Virus record (IMG/VR): IMGVR_UViG_3300027816_000438
Coordinates: 1 to 22,310 of that record
Origin: a virus
Reading direction: 5' to 3' (one strand)
Length of the DNA: 22,310 nucleotides
Below the pieces are notes generated by a model. That model had not been told where the DNA came from, made no database searches, and saw nothing but the letters and a program-made list of their open reading frames with translations. The position numbers and the translations under genes are program-made. Shown here piece by piece: positions 1 through 7,540 of the stretch (position 1 is its first letter; every line of letters begins with the position of its first letter).

Positions 1-567
1 AAAATTCCAATTCTTTTTATTAGAATGCGATACTTGCCCGTAATCGACTAATGGATAAAAATACCCCATACCGCTTGCCGTTGTCCCCGATGCTTGTTCC
101 CACGAATTAACAATGTTATTGTAACTCCAAGCGTGGTCGTATTGAGAAAAATCTAAATTTTCAAGCTTCTTTATTCCTAATGCATTGACAAAGCCACCCA
201 ATTCGCCAAATACAACACATTCGTATTCTATTGTACCGCGGTCGATTGTTATTTCTAATAGGCGGATAACACCTTTGAAGATTTGTATTTTATCTACATA
301 AATAACACACTTTGCTGATTTGAATGCGTTAAAGTTGTAACCCACATTATCTTCGAGAGGGTTATAGAAATTGGCGTTGTTAAAGTCGAATATGTGACCA
401 AATAGTTTGTTGTTGACTGCATTTCCGGGCAGAATAATTGTTTTTGAAAAATTAGTATTGCGCGAAGCAAAATCAGTAACATCATCTATTGCATACGTGA
501 ACTCGGAAGATAAATCTTCGCTTAAATCTAACCTATTATCTTCTATAAAAATTTCGGTATTTATCAT
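1..567 (-). CDS. Tail-associated structural protein, N-terminal part (runs off left edge)
   Basis: The reading frame opens with ATG at 567 and stays open to base 1, giving 189 residues of an incomplete protein. Its ATG overlaps the TGA of the upstream gene as ATGA (564-567), so translational coupling is likely. The N-terminus contains a stretch reading roughly 'TDFASRNTNFSKTIILPG' followed by 'NKLFGHIFDFN', which I associate with large tail or baseplate proteins of Bacteroidota phages. That link is from memory of the family style, not from a search. No signal peptide or membrane segment is visible. Its place as the last visible gene of the terminase-tail operon supports a virion role. The exact function is unknown. 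Confidence 0.6.
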   Translation of the reverse strand, partial: MINTEIFIEDNRLDLSEDLSSEFTYAIDDVTDFASRNTNFSKTIILPGNAVNNKLFGHIFDFNNANFYNPLEDNVGYNFNAFKSAKCVIYVDKIQIFKGVIRLLEITIDRGTIEYECVVFGELGGFVNALGIKKLENLDFSQYDHAWSYNNIVNSWEQASGTTASGMGYFYPLVDYGQVSHSNKKNWNF

Positions 568-1766
568 CGATATTGTGAATTGATTTGATAAGCTACGTCG
601 ATATCTAATTCTAAATTAAAGGTCTTATCCGCAAAGCGTTTCTTTTCTTGCCAGCTTGTTGTTGAAATATTAACAGGCACGTATTGGCTACCTCTTTGCA
701 AATAAACTTCGGGCGAAGCAATTAACTCTTTCAGCCAGTTGTAATCTGTAAAGTTTACCCAATCGCTGATTAACTTATAGGTTAACTTTTGTTTTGTTGT
801 GAAAGGAATAGAACCACCATATAAACGCCCATACGCATCGACCATATCCATTGCCGTTGTTGCACTTTCGTATTCGTATTGTAAACGCTCGAAAGATTGA
901 CGCTCAATGCTTCGGCTTTGCCTATTCACTAATGTAAAATGAAATGTTTCATACCCGCCAACGGAATTAAGAAAATGCAAAGGGATAACATCATATTGCG
1001 TACACGAAAGATTAACACGGATAACATCGGTTTGCACACCCGCAATCTTTGCTTTTACGTCATAGTAAGTCGTGGCTTCGCCTATAATTTCACTACCCAA
1101 ATAATTATTTATCGCTAAAGGCGAAATATCAATTAATGCATAATCTTTCCACGATTGTGTTGCGCCCGTATAGTTTGTCGAAGTTGCACCATTTACGCGT
1201 GTGATATCTAAGGAAATGTTCTTGCTTGTGTTTTCTGTATCACTCAAAAATGAGGTGTAAAGTTTTCCTGTACCTAAAAGGCTTTTAGGAAACTGAACTT
1301 GCGTTTTATCTCTATTGGTTAAATAAAAACCAGCGTAAGCCGTATCGTATTTTGTAGGGGTTAAAAAAGCATCCGACGTTGGGTTGTATAAATAATCTTG
1401 CACATAGTTGTAAGCGGTTGCGGATTGCGTTTGTAGGTTAGTGTACGTTGTGCCACCATATTCTTCGCCAAACTTAACTTGATAGGAAACGTAAATATCC
1501 GAACCCGTATAAGCAAACGCTGTTGAACCTGTTGGCTTAAAATAAGAGTTCCAATAATCACGCACAATCGGTGCTACATTAAATATTCCTTTTTCGCTTG
1601 CTGGTTGTGGGAATGACTTTAATCTTGCTACCAAATTACTATTCACGTAAATATCGCATACGTATTTGAAATTCGTTTGTGCCGTGTTTGTTGAAGTCAC
1701 TACAAAGTATAACGCCCCGTGAAGCGAACTATACGATACGGGCGAACTATTGATTGTTATTGCCAT
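564..1766 (-). CDS. Phage tail or baseplate-like structural protein, 400 aa
   Basis: A complete 400-residue protein rich in Ser, Thr, Tyr and Asn with alternating hydrophobic residues, as expected for a mostly beta-strand virion protein. There is no signal peptide, membrane segment or enzyme motif. The ATG at 1766 lies 20 bases inside the upstream gene and the stop shares four bases with the next gene, so it belongs to a tightly packed operon with the tail genes. The family is not one I can name. Position downstream of the terminase and chaperone genes, and next to a larger tail-like protein, suggests a distal tail or baseplate component. Function is inferred from composition and context only. 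Confidence 0.55.
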   Translation of the reverse strand: MAITINSSPVSYSSLHGALYFVVTSTNTAQTNFKYVCDIYVNSNLVARLKSFPQPASEKGIFNVAPIVRDYWNSYFKPTGSTAFAYTGSDIYVSYQVKFGEEYGGTTYTNLQTQSATAYNYVQDYLYNPTSDAFLTPTKYDTAYAGFYLTNRDKTQVQFPKSLLGTGKLYTSFLSDTENTSKNISLDITRVNGATSTNYTGATQSWKDYALIDISPLAINNYLGSEIIGEATTYYDVKAKIAGVQTDVIRVNLSCTQYDVIPLHFLNSVGGYETFHFTLVNRQSRSIERQSFERLQYEYESATTAMDMVDAYGRLYGGSIPFTTKQKLTYKLISDWVNFTDYNWLKELIASPEVYLQRGSQYVPVNISTTSWQEKKRFADKTFNLELDIDVAYQINSQYR

Positions 1767-2418
1767 CTTGTCTAATTAAAATTCTTATATCTTGTCCTAA
1801 TATTTTACTTACTGCCGATGTGAAGTCATCCCCGAATATTGAATTAACTGCGTTATCAAAATATCCTGTCTTTCTCAATCCTTTCTTTTTTATCCCTCTC
1901 GCTACCGCGTAAGCTAAACTTTTTTGATTTTTAGATTGGCTTACCATTGTAGATAGCGATTGTCGTTTGGCTTGTCTTTTGGTTAATGCCACGTCGCCAC
2001 GAACGTTATTCCTCTTTATCCAAGAAAGAATATTTGCTTGCATAGCTTTTCCCACGCCTAACGTCTTAAACGAATACGGCGAATTTGGTGTACCTGACTT
2101 AACACCTTTAACCCCTTTATTTACGAAGTCGTAGTATTTAGCAGCCTTAGAGCCAGCAGGGTAACCCATCGAAATTGAATACGTACCACCTTGCTTGATT
2201 AAATCGCCCGCACTAATATCGTCACTCAAAGCACCTGTATCGCTTATGCCTAAAACCTCAATATTCTCTTTTACTTTAAGAACAAAGTTAGCGGCTGAAG
2301 CAATTAGCAATCTTTCTAAAAAGGGCAACTCATTCAAATCGGTTTTCGTTGCACCTAATCGATTAAGCAATCCCTCGTCTAAAAGTTCGGCTTGTAATTG
2401 TTTAATACTTTTTGCCAT
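1747..2418 (-). CDS. Neck or tail-completion-like structural protein, 223 aa
   Basis: The protein of 223 residues has a helical N-terminal half, then a segment reading 'DTGALSDDIS' followed by 'YSISMGYPAGSKAAKYYDF'. A pattern of a free-end or tapered surface, a conserved small-residue strand and a glycine-rich stretch is typical of HK97-gp10-like neck or tail-completion proteins, but the match is loose. The C-terminal 80 residues are very basic (many Lys and Arg), which may reflect DNA or scaffold contact. The ATG at 2418 overlaps the end of the upstream tail-chaperone frame by 17 bases. I see no enzyme motif. The assignment to a structural role is firmer than the exact role. Confidence 0.5.
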   Translation of the reverse strand: MAKSIKQLQAELLDEGLLNRLGATKTDLNELPFLERLLIASAANFVLKVKENIEVLGISDTGALSDDISAGDLIKQGGTYSISMGYPAGSKAAKYYDFVNKGVKGVKSGTPNSPYSFKTLGVGKAMQANILSWIKRNNVRGDVALTKRQAKRQSLSTMVSQSKNQKSLAYAVARGIKKKGLRKTGYFDNAVNSIFGDDFTSAVSKILGQDIRILIRQDGNNNQ

Positions 2419-2665
2419 ACACTTTCTTTAATTGCTCGGCTTCATATTCGCCTTTCGCTTTAAGGTAAGCAAGGTCATTAAGGTATTGAAGTGTAGGGAT
2501 TTCATATGTTTGTTCCAGCGTGACCTTTTCGAGTGCAGCAACCAGCTCGGTTTGGTATATCCATCCATAGTATCGCATAAAGTTTGATACACCGCCTCGG
2601 CTTGATAACGGCTCATCTTCTTCGACATTTCCGCTATCAAATAATCCTTCGAACTCTTTATCCAA
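2402..2665 (-). CDS. Tail chaperone C-terminal (T-type) extension, reached by -1 frameshift
   Basis: This frame lies -1 to the short chaperone frame and has natural protein composition: 'RYYGWIYQTELVAALEKV', then 'EIPTLQYLNDLAYLKAKGEY'. A G-W-I/Y segment followed by a helical 'L.dLaYlKakgEye' end resembles the T part of G/GT-type chaperones. It has no ATG at its open start: the first usual start is TTG at 2665, and an ATG occurs only 30 codons in. A -1 slip on the T9 run at 2682-2690 would join residues 1-162 of the short form to 93 residues here, giving about 255 residues. The stop at 2402 overlaps the next gene by 17 bases. A homopolymer sequencing or mutational indel would give the same picture. 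Confidence 0.6.
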   Translation of the reverse strand: MDKEFEGLFDSGNVEEDEPLSSRGGVSNFMRYYGWIYQTELVAALEKVTLEQTYEIPTLQYLNDLAYLKAKGEYEAEQLKKVYGKKY

Positions 2666-3168
2666 TTTCTGTATACTTGATAAAAAAAAACCACGCTTCC
2701 GAGAATTGCCGTGATAGGTGCTTCGAGCATATCCTGCGCATAATCTTCGTGCCTGCTTGCATCGTACTTATCTAACTTCCACCCGAACAAAGTTTTCTTC
2801 ATCGGCATAACCATACAGGCAGCAATCTTGTGCAGGTTTCCGTTTACATCTTGGCTGAAGTGCTTTGTTTCGATATAACGTGCCGCTGGTATCTTGCGCA
2901 CGTCATAAATGCACTTATATTTTCTGCCGTTTATCTTTATGTAAGATTGGGGTTCGGGTTTGATTTCCTCGTGGATGAACTGAATAGATTTGAGTAAAGG
3001 GTTCAAATCTTCGATTGGCAAGCTATCAATCTCGTTCTCGGTCATACGAGTACAAATCGCTGCCGACTGAATTGCAAGGTCTAACTCATTTAATTCCTTA
3101 GATTTAAGGAACAAGTCGTTAAGTTGCTGCCATTGAAATACGGATATGTCTTTCCAATTCATATCCAT
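2428..3168 (-). CDS. Tail assembly chaperone-like protein, short (G-type) frame, 246 aa
   Basis: The N-terminus ('NWKDISVFQWQQLNDLF', then 'IDSLPIEDLNPLLKSIQFI' and 'SYIKINGRKYKC') follows the pattern I know from tail assembly chaperones of many tailed phages: a W-x-D-I start, a helical middle and a K-I-N-G-x-x-Y strand. These proteins bind the tape measure protein during tail assembly and are absent from the mature virion. A run of nine T at 2682-2690 (codons 160-163) forms a U-UUU-UUU slippery site in this frame, and the -1 frame is open from there to 2402. The last 35 or so residues of this frame are rich in Lys, Arg, Leu and Trp and look like the shadow of the other frame. It begins 43 bases after terL. 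Confidence 0.6.
   Translation of the reverse strand: MDMNWKDISVFQWQQLNDLFLKSKELNELDLAIQSAAICTRMTENEIDSLPIEDLNPLLKSIQFIHEEIKPEPQSYIKINGRKYKCIYDVRKIPAARYIETKHFSQDVNGNLHKIAACMVMPMKKTLFGWKLDKYDASRHEDYAQDMLEAPITAILGSVVFFYQVYRNWIKSSKDYLIAEMSKKMSRYQAEAVYQTLCDTMDGYTKPSWLLHSKRSRWNKHMKSLHFNTLMTLLTLKRKANMKPSN
2682..2690 (-). other. Slippery T9 run, candidate programmed -1 frameshift site
   Basis: On the minus strand the codons GTT TTT TTT TAT contain nine consecutive T. The heptamer T-TTT-TTT is in the correct register (X XXY YYZ) of the upstream frame for a simultaneous -1 slip of both tRNAs. Both frames remain open past this point, the upstream one for about 85 codons and the -1 frame for 93 codons. 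The lambda G/GT pair is the precedent for such a site in a tail chaperone. I did not identify a clear downstream pseudoknot by eye. Confidence 0.5.
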
Positions 3169-3211
3169 AAATAGAGAAAAGCCTATCAGTTGTAAAGGAT
3201 TGCTTGACTAC

Positions 3212-4363
3212 TCAGGCGAAGGAATATTTTCCCTGCCCTGTGTTTCGGGTGTAGTGATGCCAAGCCAATGCCAGAGCCATTACGCAATCATCGTGAAAGC
3301 CTTGCGGTGCTGAATACCGAACCCCCGTTGCGGTGTATTGATACTCGAATATTTCAAGTTCTTGGGTTATATGCCCTTCGGGAAAGGTTATCTTTCTTTG
3401 TTGGATAGCCGATGCCAAACCTTCCATAAGTTGCTGCTTTGAGGTTGAGGTAAACTTAAACCCACTTACAGGCAAGCCTTCTCTTTGTAAATCTTCGAAT
3501 ATCGGGTCGCCTGCTCCTGTTGAATCGATTAACGTAGGCACTTTGGGTAGGTTGCCGATAACTTGCTTTGTCTGCCGCCAATCCTTTTGAAATCTGTCAA
3601 AATAGCTAACTGAGCCGTTCTTATCCAATCCTACGATAACGGTATAGTCAACTGACTTCGCCAAATCGATACCAAACGCAATAGGAGGCTCGTGGCTGGC
3701 TTCAAACGTACATTGCTTGATATACATACTCCCGAACGGATTAGAGGCATTTTCGGCAGGATTAGCCATATATTCCTGTTCGAATACGACTTCGGGTAGC
3801 TGAAGCCTTGCATCATCAATCTCTGTCTTGTCTATGTGTGGATTGTCGTAGGTCGTAAACTTGAAGGATTGCCAATCTTGCTCGCCACCTTTTAGGAATA
3901 AGGAATAAAAGTAGTTCTTGCCTTTAGGGGTTGAAATAAATAAGGCTCGCCCTTTGTAATCGGTTAAGGTAGGTCGAATAGAATTAAGCCAGCCGTTTTC
4001 AAGGTCAGGGATAAACGAGGCTTCATCAATAACCCCGAAGTGAAACTTGCGACCTCGTAGGTTATCTAAGCGTTCGCCTGTAAAGAAATACACCGCACCG
4101 CCATTTGGGAACTTGATAGATAGTTCCGACTTGTTAGCTTCAAAAGGTATGGCTTTGGTTAATTGGTCAAAAAATACTCGAGCAAGATTATAGGTAGGAG
4201 TAACGTAAAATACCTGCTTGCCTTGTAAGGCATTAACTATTATTTCTATTTGAGAAAGTTCCGACTTACCGAACCTTCGCCCCGCCATAACCACTCTAAA
4301 CCTTGCTAAACTATCAAGGATTGCTTGTTGGTTTGTATGTGGTGTGGGCAGTTCAATCCTCAT
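3212..4363 (-). CDS. terL: Terminase large subunit (packaging ATPase-nuclease)
   Basis: TerL powers DNA translocation into the procapsid and cuts the concatemer. The 383-residue protein has Walker A 'GRRFGKSE' at 28-35, Walker B 'VIDEAS' at 111-116, and the coupling motif 'LFISTPKGKN' at 141-150. The RNase H-like nuclease domain follows, with Asp233 in 'GIDLAKSVD', Asp280 in 'LIDSTGAGDP' and 'HDDCVMALA' at 357-365, so all expected acidic residues are present. It is shorter than the 450-550 residues of many terminases but both domains are complete. The ATG at 4363 overlaps the end of the small subunit gene by four bases (ATGA). Oddly, the next gene is a tail chaperone rather than a portal. Confidence 0.97.
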   Translation of the reverse strand: MRIELPTPHTNQQAILDSLARFRVVMAGRRFGKSELSQIEIIVNALQGKQVFYVTPTYNLARVFFDQLTKAIPFEANKSELSIKFPNGGAVYFFTGERLDNLRGRKFHFGVIDEASFIPDLENGWLNSIRPTLTDYKGRALFISTPKGKNYFYSLFLKGGEQDWQSFKFTTYDNPHIDKTEIDDARLQLPEVVFEQEYMANPAENASNPFGSMYIKQCTFEASHEPPIAFGIDLAKSVDYTVIVGLDKNGSVSYFDRFQKDWRQTKQVIGNLPKVPTLIDSTGAGDPIFEDLQREGLPVSGFKFTSTSKQQLMEGLASAIQQRKITFPEGHITQELEIFEYQYTATGVRYSAPQGFHDDCVMALALAWHHYTRNTGQGKYSFA

Positions 4364-4722
4364 AGAATTGTTTTGCCATTTACAAATACTACCTCAATCC
4401 TGCTATCGCTTTGCACTTGTTGCGTTTCTTTTGGCTTTCCGTAAACCCTTGTTAATAAAGTTTCTACCGAATATAAAGAACCTTTCTCTAAACTCTTACG
4501 CATCGCATTGGCAATTGTCTTTTCCAAGATTGTAGCCTTTGGATTATCCCAAACCTCTTTCAATTCATCCACACCCATTTGCAGCATTACTTGAATAGTA
4601 TCATTAATCTCTGATAGCTTGTAACCTTGCTCTCTAAGTAGCGTTACATACTTCTTAGGTCTGCCATTTGGGTTTGCCACTTCCCCTTTCTTAAAGGGTT
4701 TTAAGTTTTGTTCGTTTGCCAT
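4360..4722 (-). CDS. Terminase small subunit-like protein (DUF5681-type N-terminus)
   Basis: This 120-residue protein begins with a 'FKKGEVANPNGRPKKY' segment, the hallmark basic G-R-P-K motif of DUF5681-type proteins, followed by helices. The C-terminal part has 'VETLLTRVYGKPKET', a signature I associate with small terminase subunits in Bacteroidota phages. The small subunit recognises the packaging site and hands DNA to TerL. It sits directly before terL with an ATGA overlap, which supports the call more than the sequence alone does. The start at 4722 is the first ATG and leaves nine bases after the upstream stop. Confidence 0.75.
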   Translation of the reverse strand: MANEQNLKPFKKGEVANPNGRPKKYVTLLREQGYKLSEINDTIQVMLQMGVDELKEVWDNPKATILEKTIANAMRKSLEKGSLYSVETLLTRVYGKPKETQQVQSDSRIEVVFVNGKTIL

Positions 4723-4731
4723 TTCTCTCTA

Positions 4732-5178
4732 TTACTTCACTATTTCCGTGCCACAATTCGGACACAAATTAACTTCTGTCTTTGTATTGTCTTTTTGTTT
4801 TATATCTTCATCTAAATCGAGTATATCTAATCCCCAATCTTCGAGTTCTTGCGGAAACCAATTGTTAGCCAGGTCGTTCCAATCCCATTCTCCATAACCT
4901 ACATTGTCCTTGATGATAAATTCCTTTTGTTGTTCTTCGGTTAGGTTTGATGCTTTAATGATAGGTATCTCTTTCAAGCCTGCTTCTTGGCAAGCCTTTA
5001 ACCTCATATTACCACCCAACACAATCATATCATCATTGACTACTATCGGTCTAATCTCAAGCATCTGTGGAAACCCTTGGATTGACTTTACCAATTTTTG
5101 GAACTTATCATCCTTTATTATTCTCGGATTGTTAGGGTTCGTACGAACCTTGTTTATGTTTACTAACTCTGCTTTCAT
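4732..5178 (-). CDS. ParB/Srx-fold domain protein with C-terminal Cys pair
   Basis: The first 90 residues match the ParB nuclease-like domain: 'NPNNPR', 'RPIVVNDDMIVLGGNMRLKA' (positions about 43-62, with the conserved G-G-x-x-R) and 'KEIPIIKA'. The next part, 'FIIKDNVGYGEWDWNDLANN', is the linker usually seen between a ParB domain and a DNA methyltransferase domain in phage proteins. Here no methyltransferase follows; instead the protein ends with 'CPNCGTEIVK', half of a zinc ribbon. ParB-fold proteins bind or cleave nucleotides or DNA; in phages they are often next to terminase genes. It overlaps the upstream glycosyltransferase by four bases. The partner and reaction are unknown. Confidence 0.85.
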   Translation of the reverse strand: MKAELVNINKVRTNPNNPRIIKDDKFQKLVKSIQGFPQMLEIRPIVVNDDMIVLGGNMRLKACQEAGLKEIPIIKASNLTEEQQKEFIIKDNVGYGEWDWNDLANNWFPQELEDWGLDILDLDEDIKQKDNTKTEVNLCPNCGTEIVK

Positions 5179-5798
5179 AGAATAACGTAATTATTTGTAG
5201 ATTGATATTTGGCAGTTTCTTGCGCCCATAGTTTATCGCACTTGCTTAACCCTTCATCTTTCATCCTTCGGTAAGGTGTGTCTTGCCCTACATCGTGTCC
5301 TATATGCTCCGACCTCATACCGCCTAAATAATAATTCAAGTGTCCTGTTTGTGTTAATCTAAAGCAATAGTCGCTATCCTGCATTCCATATGGATCATAC
5401 ACCTCATTAAACTTTCCTATCGTTTCAATTGCTTTCATCGGTATTAACACATTGCCAAATACCATATTGCTAATATGTATTGGGATATCGTTTACATAGC
5501 TTCTATCTTGCAAACCCTCTACGCAATGTATCCCACAAGTTCCCGTATTAGGAATAGCATAAGCCGCCTCTACCATTCTGGATAACCAATCATCGGGCAT
5601 CAAAATATCGTTTGCCATTACTACAACCGCATCGTATTGATAACTCCTACTGATTCCATAGTTGATGGCTCTTGCTATGCCTTTCATCTCAACCTCAACA
5701 AAGTCAAAATGAAACCCTGCATTAGAGAAGTTTACATTCTTAACCCTTTGGGTGTGTTCCTTTCTTTCGTAGTTTAGTAAAATTACATTAACGAGCAT
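5175..5798 (-). CDS. GT2-like (GT-A fold) glycosyltransferase
   Basis: The 207-residue protein has a nucleotide-binding N-terminal strand 'VNVILLNYER', a 'NYGIS' helix start near residue 47, and 'VVVMANDILMPDDWLSRM' near residues 57-75, where N-D replaces the usual D-x-D metal motif. The later segment 'FNEVYDPYGMQDSDYCFRL' is the typical acceptor/catalytic acid region (E/D-D-x-D-x-x-x-R) of GT2 enzymes. It would transfer a sugar from an NDP-sugar, but the acceptor cannot be read from the sequence. It overlaps its neighbours on both sides, and lies close to an LpxA-like acyltransferase and a GT-B enzyme, so these probably act on one glycan or surface target. Confidence 0.85.
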   Translation of the reverse strand: MLVNVILLNYERKEHTQRVKNVNFSNAGFHFDFVEVEMKGIARAINYGISRSYQYDAVVVMANDILMPDDWLSRMVEAAYAIPNTGTCGIHCVEGLQDRSYVNDIPIHISNMVFGNVLIPMKAIETIGKFNEVYDPYGMQDSDYCFRLTQTGHLNYYLGGMRSEHIGHDVGQDTPYRRMKDEGLSKCDKLWAQETAKYQSTNNYVIL

Positions 5799-6264
5799 TG
5801 CTTCCTATTTCTTTTACAGGCACTCCTGCGTATTTATAGTGAGGTCTTAAAATAGATTTCTTTCCTACGAATGCCGATGCGCCAATCATACACCCTTCGG
5901 GTATTCTTACCTTTTGATGTAACACCGCATTCATTCCTAAGTTGCAATTCTTTTCGATTATTGCTAACCCACCGACTTTAGCACCAGCACTCAATGTAAC
6001 ATTCTCGGCTAAGATAGCATCGTGCGCAACGTAAACGTGCTTCATTAGGTAACAACCCTTTCCGATAATCGTTCTTCTTTGCGTGCCACTATCCACCGTA
6101 ACAAAACCCGTTAACCTTGACCCCGACATTATTGTTACTAACCCCTCGCAATCTTCGTACCCTTTCCATTCTGGAGGCGCACCTATTACACAATATGCAC
6201 CGATATAAACATTGGGTTCGATAATCACATTTGGGTAGATAATAGCGGTAGGATGGATATACAT
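5788..6264 (-). CDS. LpxA-like left-handed beta-helix acyltransferase
   Basis: The protein of 158 residues is made of hexapeptide repeats (for example 'IIYPNVIIEPNVYIGAYCVIG') that form a left-handed beta helix. A 'KHVYVAHDAIL' segment (His76, His81) lines up with the 'AHIAHDC' catalytic region of UDP-GlcNAc O-acyltransferase LpxA, and 'GMNAVLHQKVRIPEGCMIG' matches the LpxA 'GGMTAVHQ' turn. It lacks the helical C-terminal domain of bacterial LpxA, so it is shorter (158 against about 260). It probably acylates or acetylates a nucleotide sugar or surface glycan. It is flanked by two glycosyltransferase genes. Its start codon shares one base with the preceding stop (TAATG). Confidence 0.85.
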   Translation of the reverse strand: MYIHPTAIIYPNVIIEPNVYIGAYCVIGAPPEWKGYEDCEGLVTIMSGSRLTGFVTVDSGTQRRTIIGKGCYLMKHVYVAHDAILAENVTLSAGAKVGGLAIIEKNCNLGMNAVLHQKVRIPEGCMIGASAFVGKKSILRPHYKYAGVPVKEIGSNAR

Positions 6265-6428
6265 TAGTTCATCATTTTTAGATAGTCAATTTCAAGACCT
6301 TCCTTGCCCTCGATAATTCCTTTCCTTTCGATTGTGTTTATTATATCCCTTATGAGCCTTTCCTTTTCTTCGCTTGCCAAATGTTTGCTTTCCAATAGTT
6401 CCTGATTTAGCCATAACTCAACGACCAT
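6264..6428 (-). CDS. Small hypothetical protein, 54 aa
   Basis: The 54-residue product starts with 'MVVELWLNQELLESKHLAS' and is charged and helical throughout, with many Glu and Lys. A longer frame opens further upstream (to 6509), but its extra N-terminus lies entirely within the 45-residue gene at 6418-6555, is very basic and looks like a shadow. I therefore choose the ATG at 6428, which overlaps the upstream gene by 11 bases. The stop overlaps the next start by one base. No family is recognised. Confidence 0.5.
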   Translation of the reverse strand: MVVELWLNQELLESKHLASEEKERLIRDIINTIERKGIIEGKEGLEIDYLKMMN

Positions 6429-6555
6429 TTTTCTTTTTGAATTTACCTTGTGCGAGTATCGCCTTATATGCTTTGTCGGCTTTTTCTTTTGTTTTAAAGA
6501 CACAAGCACCGCTACCGATGCGCCACTTGCCGTTTTTACATTTTAATACTGGCAT
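6418..6555 (-). CDS. Small basic protein, 45 aa
   Basis: The product begins 'MPVLKCKNGKWRIGSGACVF' and continues 'KTKEKADKAYKAILAQGK'. This K-x-x-I-G then T-K-x-K-A-x-x-A-Y-x-A-x-L-A pattern recurs as a small module in tailed-phage proteins, either alone or at the end of larger ones; its function is not known to me. It has two Cys near the N-terminus and a lysine-rich end that could bind nucleic acid. It overlaps the end of the GT-B gene by 20 bases and the next gene by 11 bases. It is too short for routine gene finding but the composition and the ATG position support it. Confidence 0.6.
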   Translation of the reverse strand: MPVLKCKNGKWRIGSGACVFKTKEKADKAYKAILAQGKFKKKNGR

Positions 6556-7540
6556 ACAATTGTTTTCTTTTCTCGTTTACCTTAAATAAGCTAAAGTTTG
6601 TAACTGCCCATTCGAATAGTTGCAAACCTTTCTCTTGCCTATAAATAGCATCTTCGGCAACTTTTTTAATCTCTTTGTACCAATCACTTTGATAGTTAAC
6701 CTCTATCATTGGCGAGTTGAGATATGGCTCAACGTGGCTACCTATTACGGGAATTTTCTTTGTGGCTGCTTCTAAGAGTTTAAGGTTTGACTTCATTGAG
6801 TTGAACCTCGTTGCCCTTAGCGGAACGATAGAACAATCCGCATCGTTATAAAAGTTCATATACTCCGTAACGGGTAAAAACCTTTTAACATCGCCTAACT
6901 TTAATCCGCAAGTAAAATTACTTATCATCCGATGCCAGATGTGAGCTGAACCCTCGCCTCTATCATCAAAGCCACACAATTGAAAATGCACTTTGTTTCT
7001 AAGTGAATTATCCGAACCGACTTTCTTAAAAGGGAATTGAATAATCTTGATATCTTCTTCGTGCGTTATCGAACCCGTATAAACAAACTTAATCTTATCG
7101 GTGTATTCTCTTACATCGGTAAATTGGTCGTTACCATAAGGCAAAGCATTTGGTAGAATAGCAACATTAGAGTTCAAAGGTCGTATCTCATTCCATAGCT
7201 TTTCATTAGTGCAAGTAACTAAATCGGCAATCTTTATGTGATTGATAATTTCTTGTGTGGGGTAGACACTTGCTAATATGTGCGAACTATCCAATATCCA
7301 ATAATCATCTATATCGCAAATAATCTTAAAGCCATACTTATCTCGCTTCTCAATTAGGGTTTCCAAGGTAGTGCCAGGAATAAAGCGATTGAAGATTACA
7401 AGGTCAAAATTTTCCTCTAATACCTCATCGGTCAAGGCATCGGTAAACATCGCATAGGTCTTTTCCAAATAATAAATTGGCAACATTAGCCGATGATAGC
7501 CGACACCAGAGTTAGGTGCAGTTAATACAAGTATTCTCAT
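6536..7540 (-). CDS. GT-B fold (GT4-like) glycosyltransferase
   Basis: The protein of 334 residues shows a Rossmann-like start 'MRILVLTAPNSGVGYHRL', an acidic 'CDIDDYW' motif near residue 96-102, and 'VTCTNEKLWNEIR' followed by 'VAILPNALPYG', the linker region between two Rossmann domains. The second domain has 'KFVYTGSITHEEDI' and the nucleotide-sugar binding end 'SNLKLLEAATKKIPVIGS', equivalent to the E-x7-E helix of GT4 enzymes. A sugar transfer role is secure; donor and acceptor are not known. It is the longest gene of the sugar-related group placed between the sigma-like gene and the terminase. Confidence 0.88.
   Translation of the reverse strand: MRILVLTAPNSGVGYHRLMLPIYYLEKTYAMFTDALTDEVLEENFDLVIFNRFIPGTTLETLIEKRDKYGFKIICDIDDYWILDSSHILASVYPTQEIINHIKIADLVTCTNEKLWNEIRPLNSNVAILPNALPYGNDQFTDVREYTDKIKFVYTGSITHEEDIKIIQFPFKKVGSDNSLRNKVHFQLCGFDDRGEGSAHIWHRMISNFTCGLKLGDVKRFLPVTEYMNFYNDADCSIVPLRATRFNSMKSNLKLLEAATKKIPVIGSHVEPYLNSPMIEVNYQSDWYKEIKKVAEDAIYRQEKGLQLFEWAVTNFSLFKVNEKRKQLYASIKM

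Noticed and set aside
2195-2431. Plus-strand open frame within the neck-protein gene
   Set aside because: It lies antisense to a well-composed gene, is Ser- and Leu-rich like many complements of coding DNA and has no leader of its own.
6429-6509. N-terminal extension of the 54-residue gene
   Set aside because: Wholly inside the 45-residue gene in another frame and made almost only of Lys, Arg, Ser and His.
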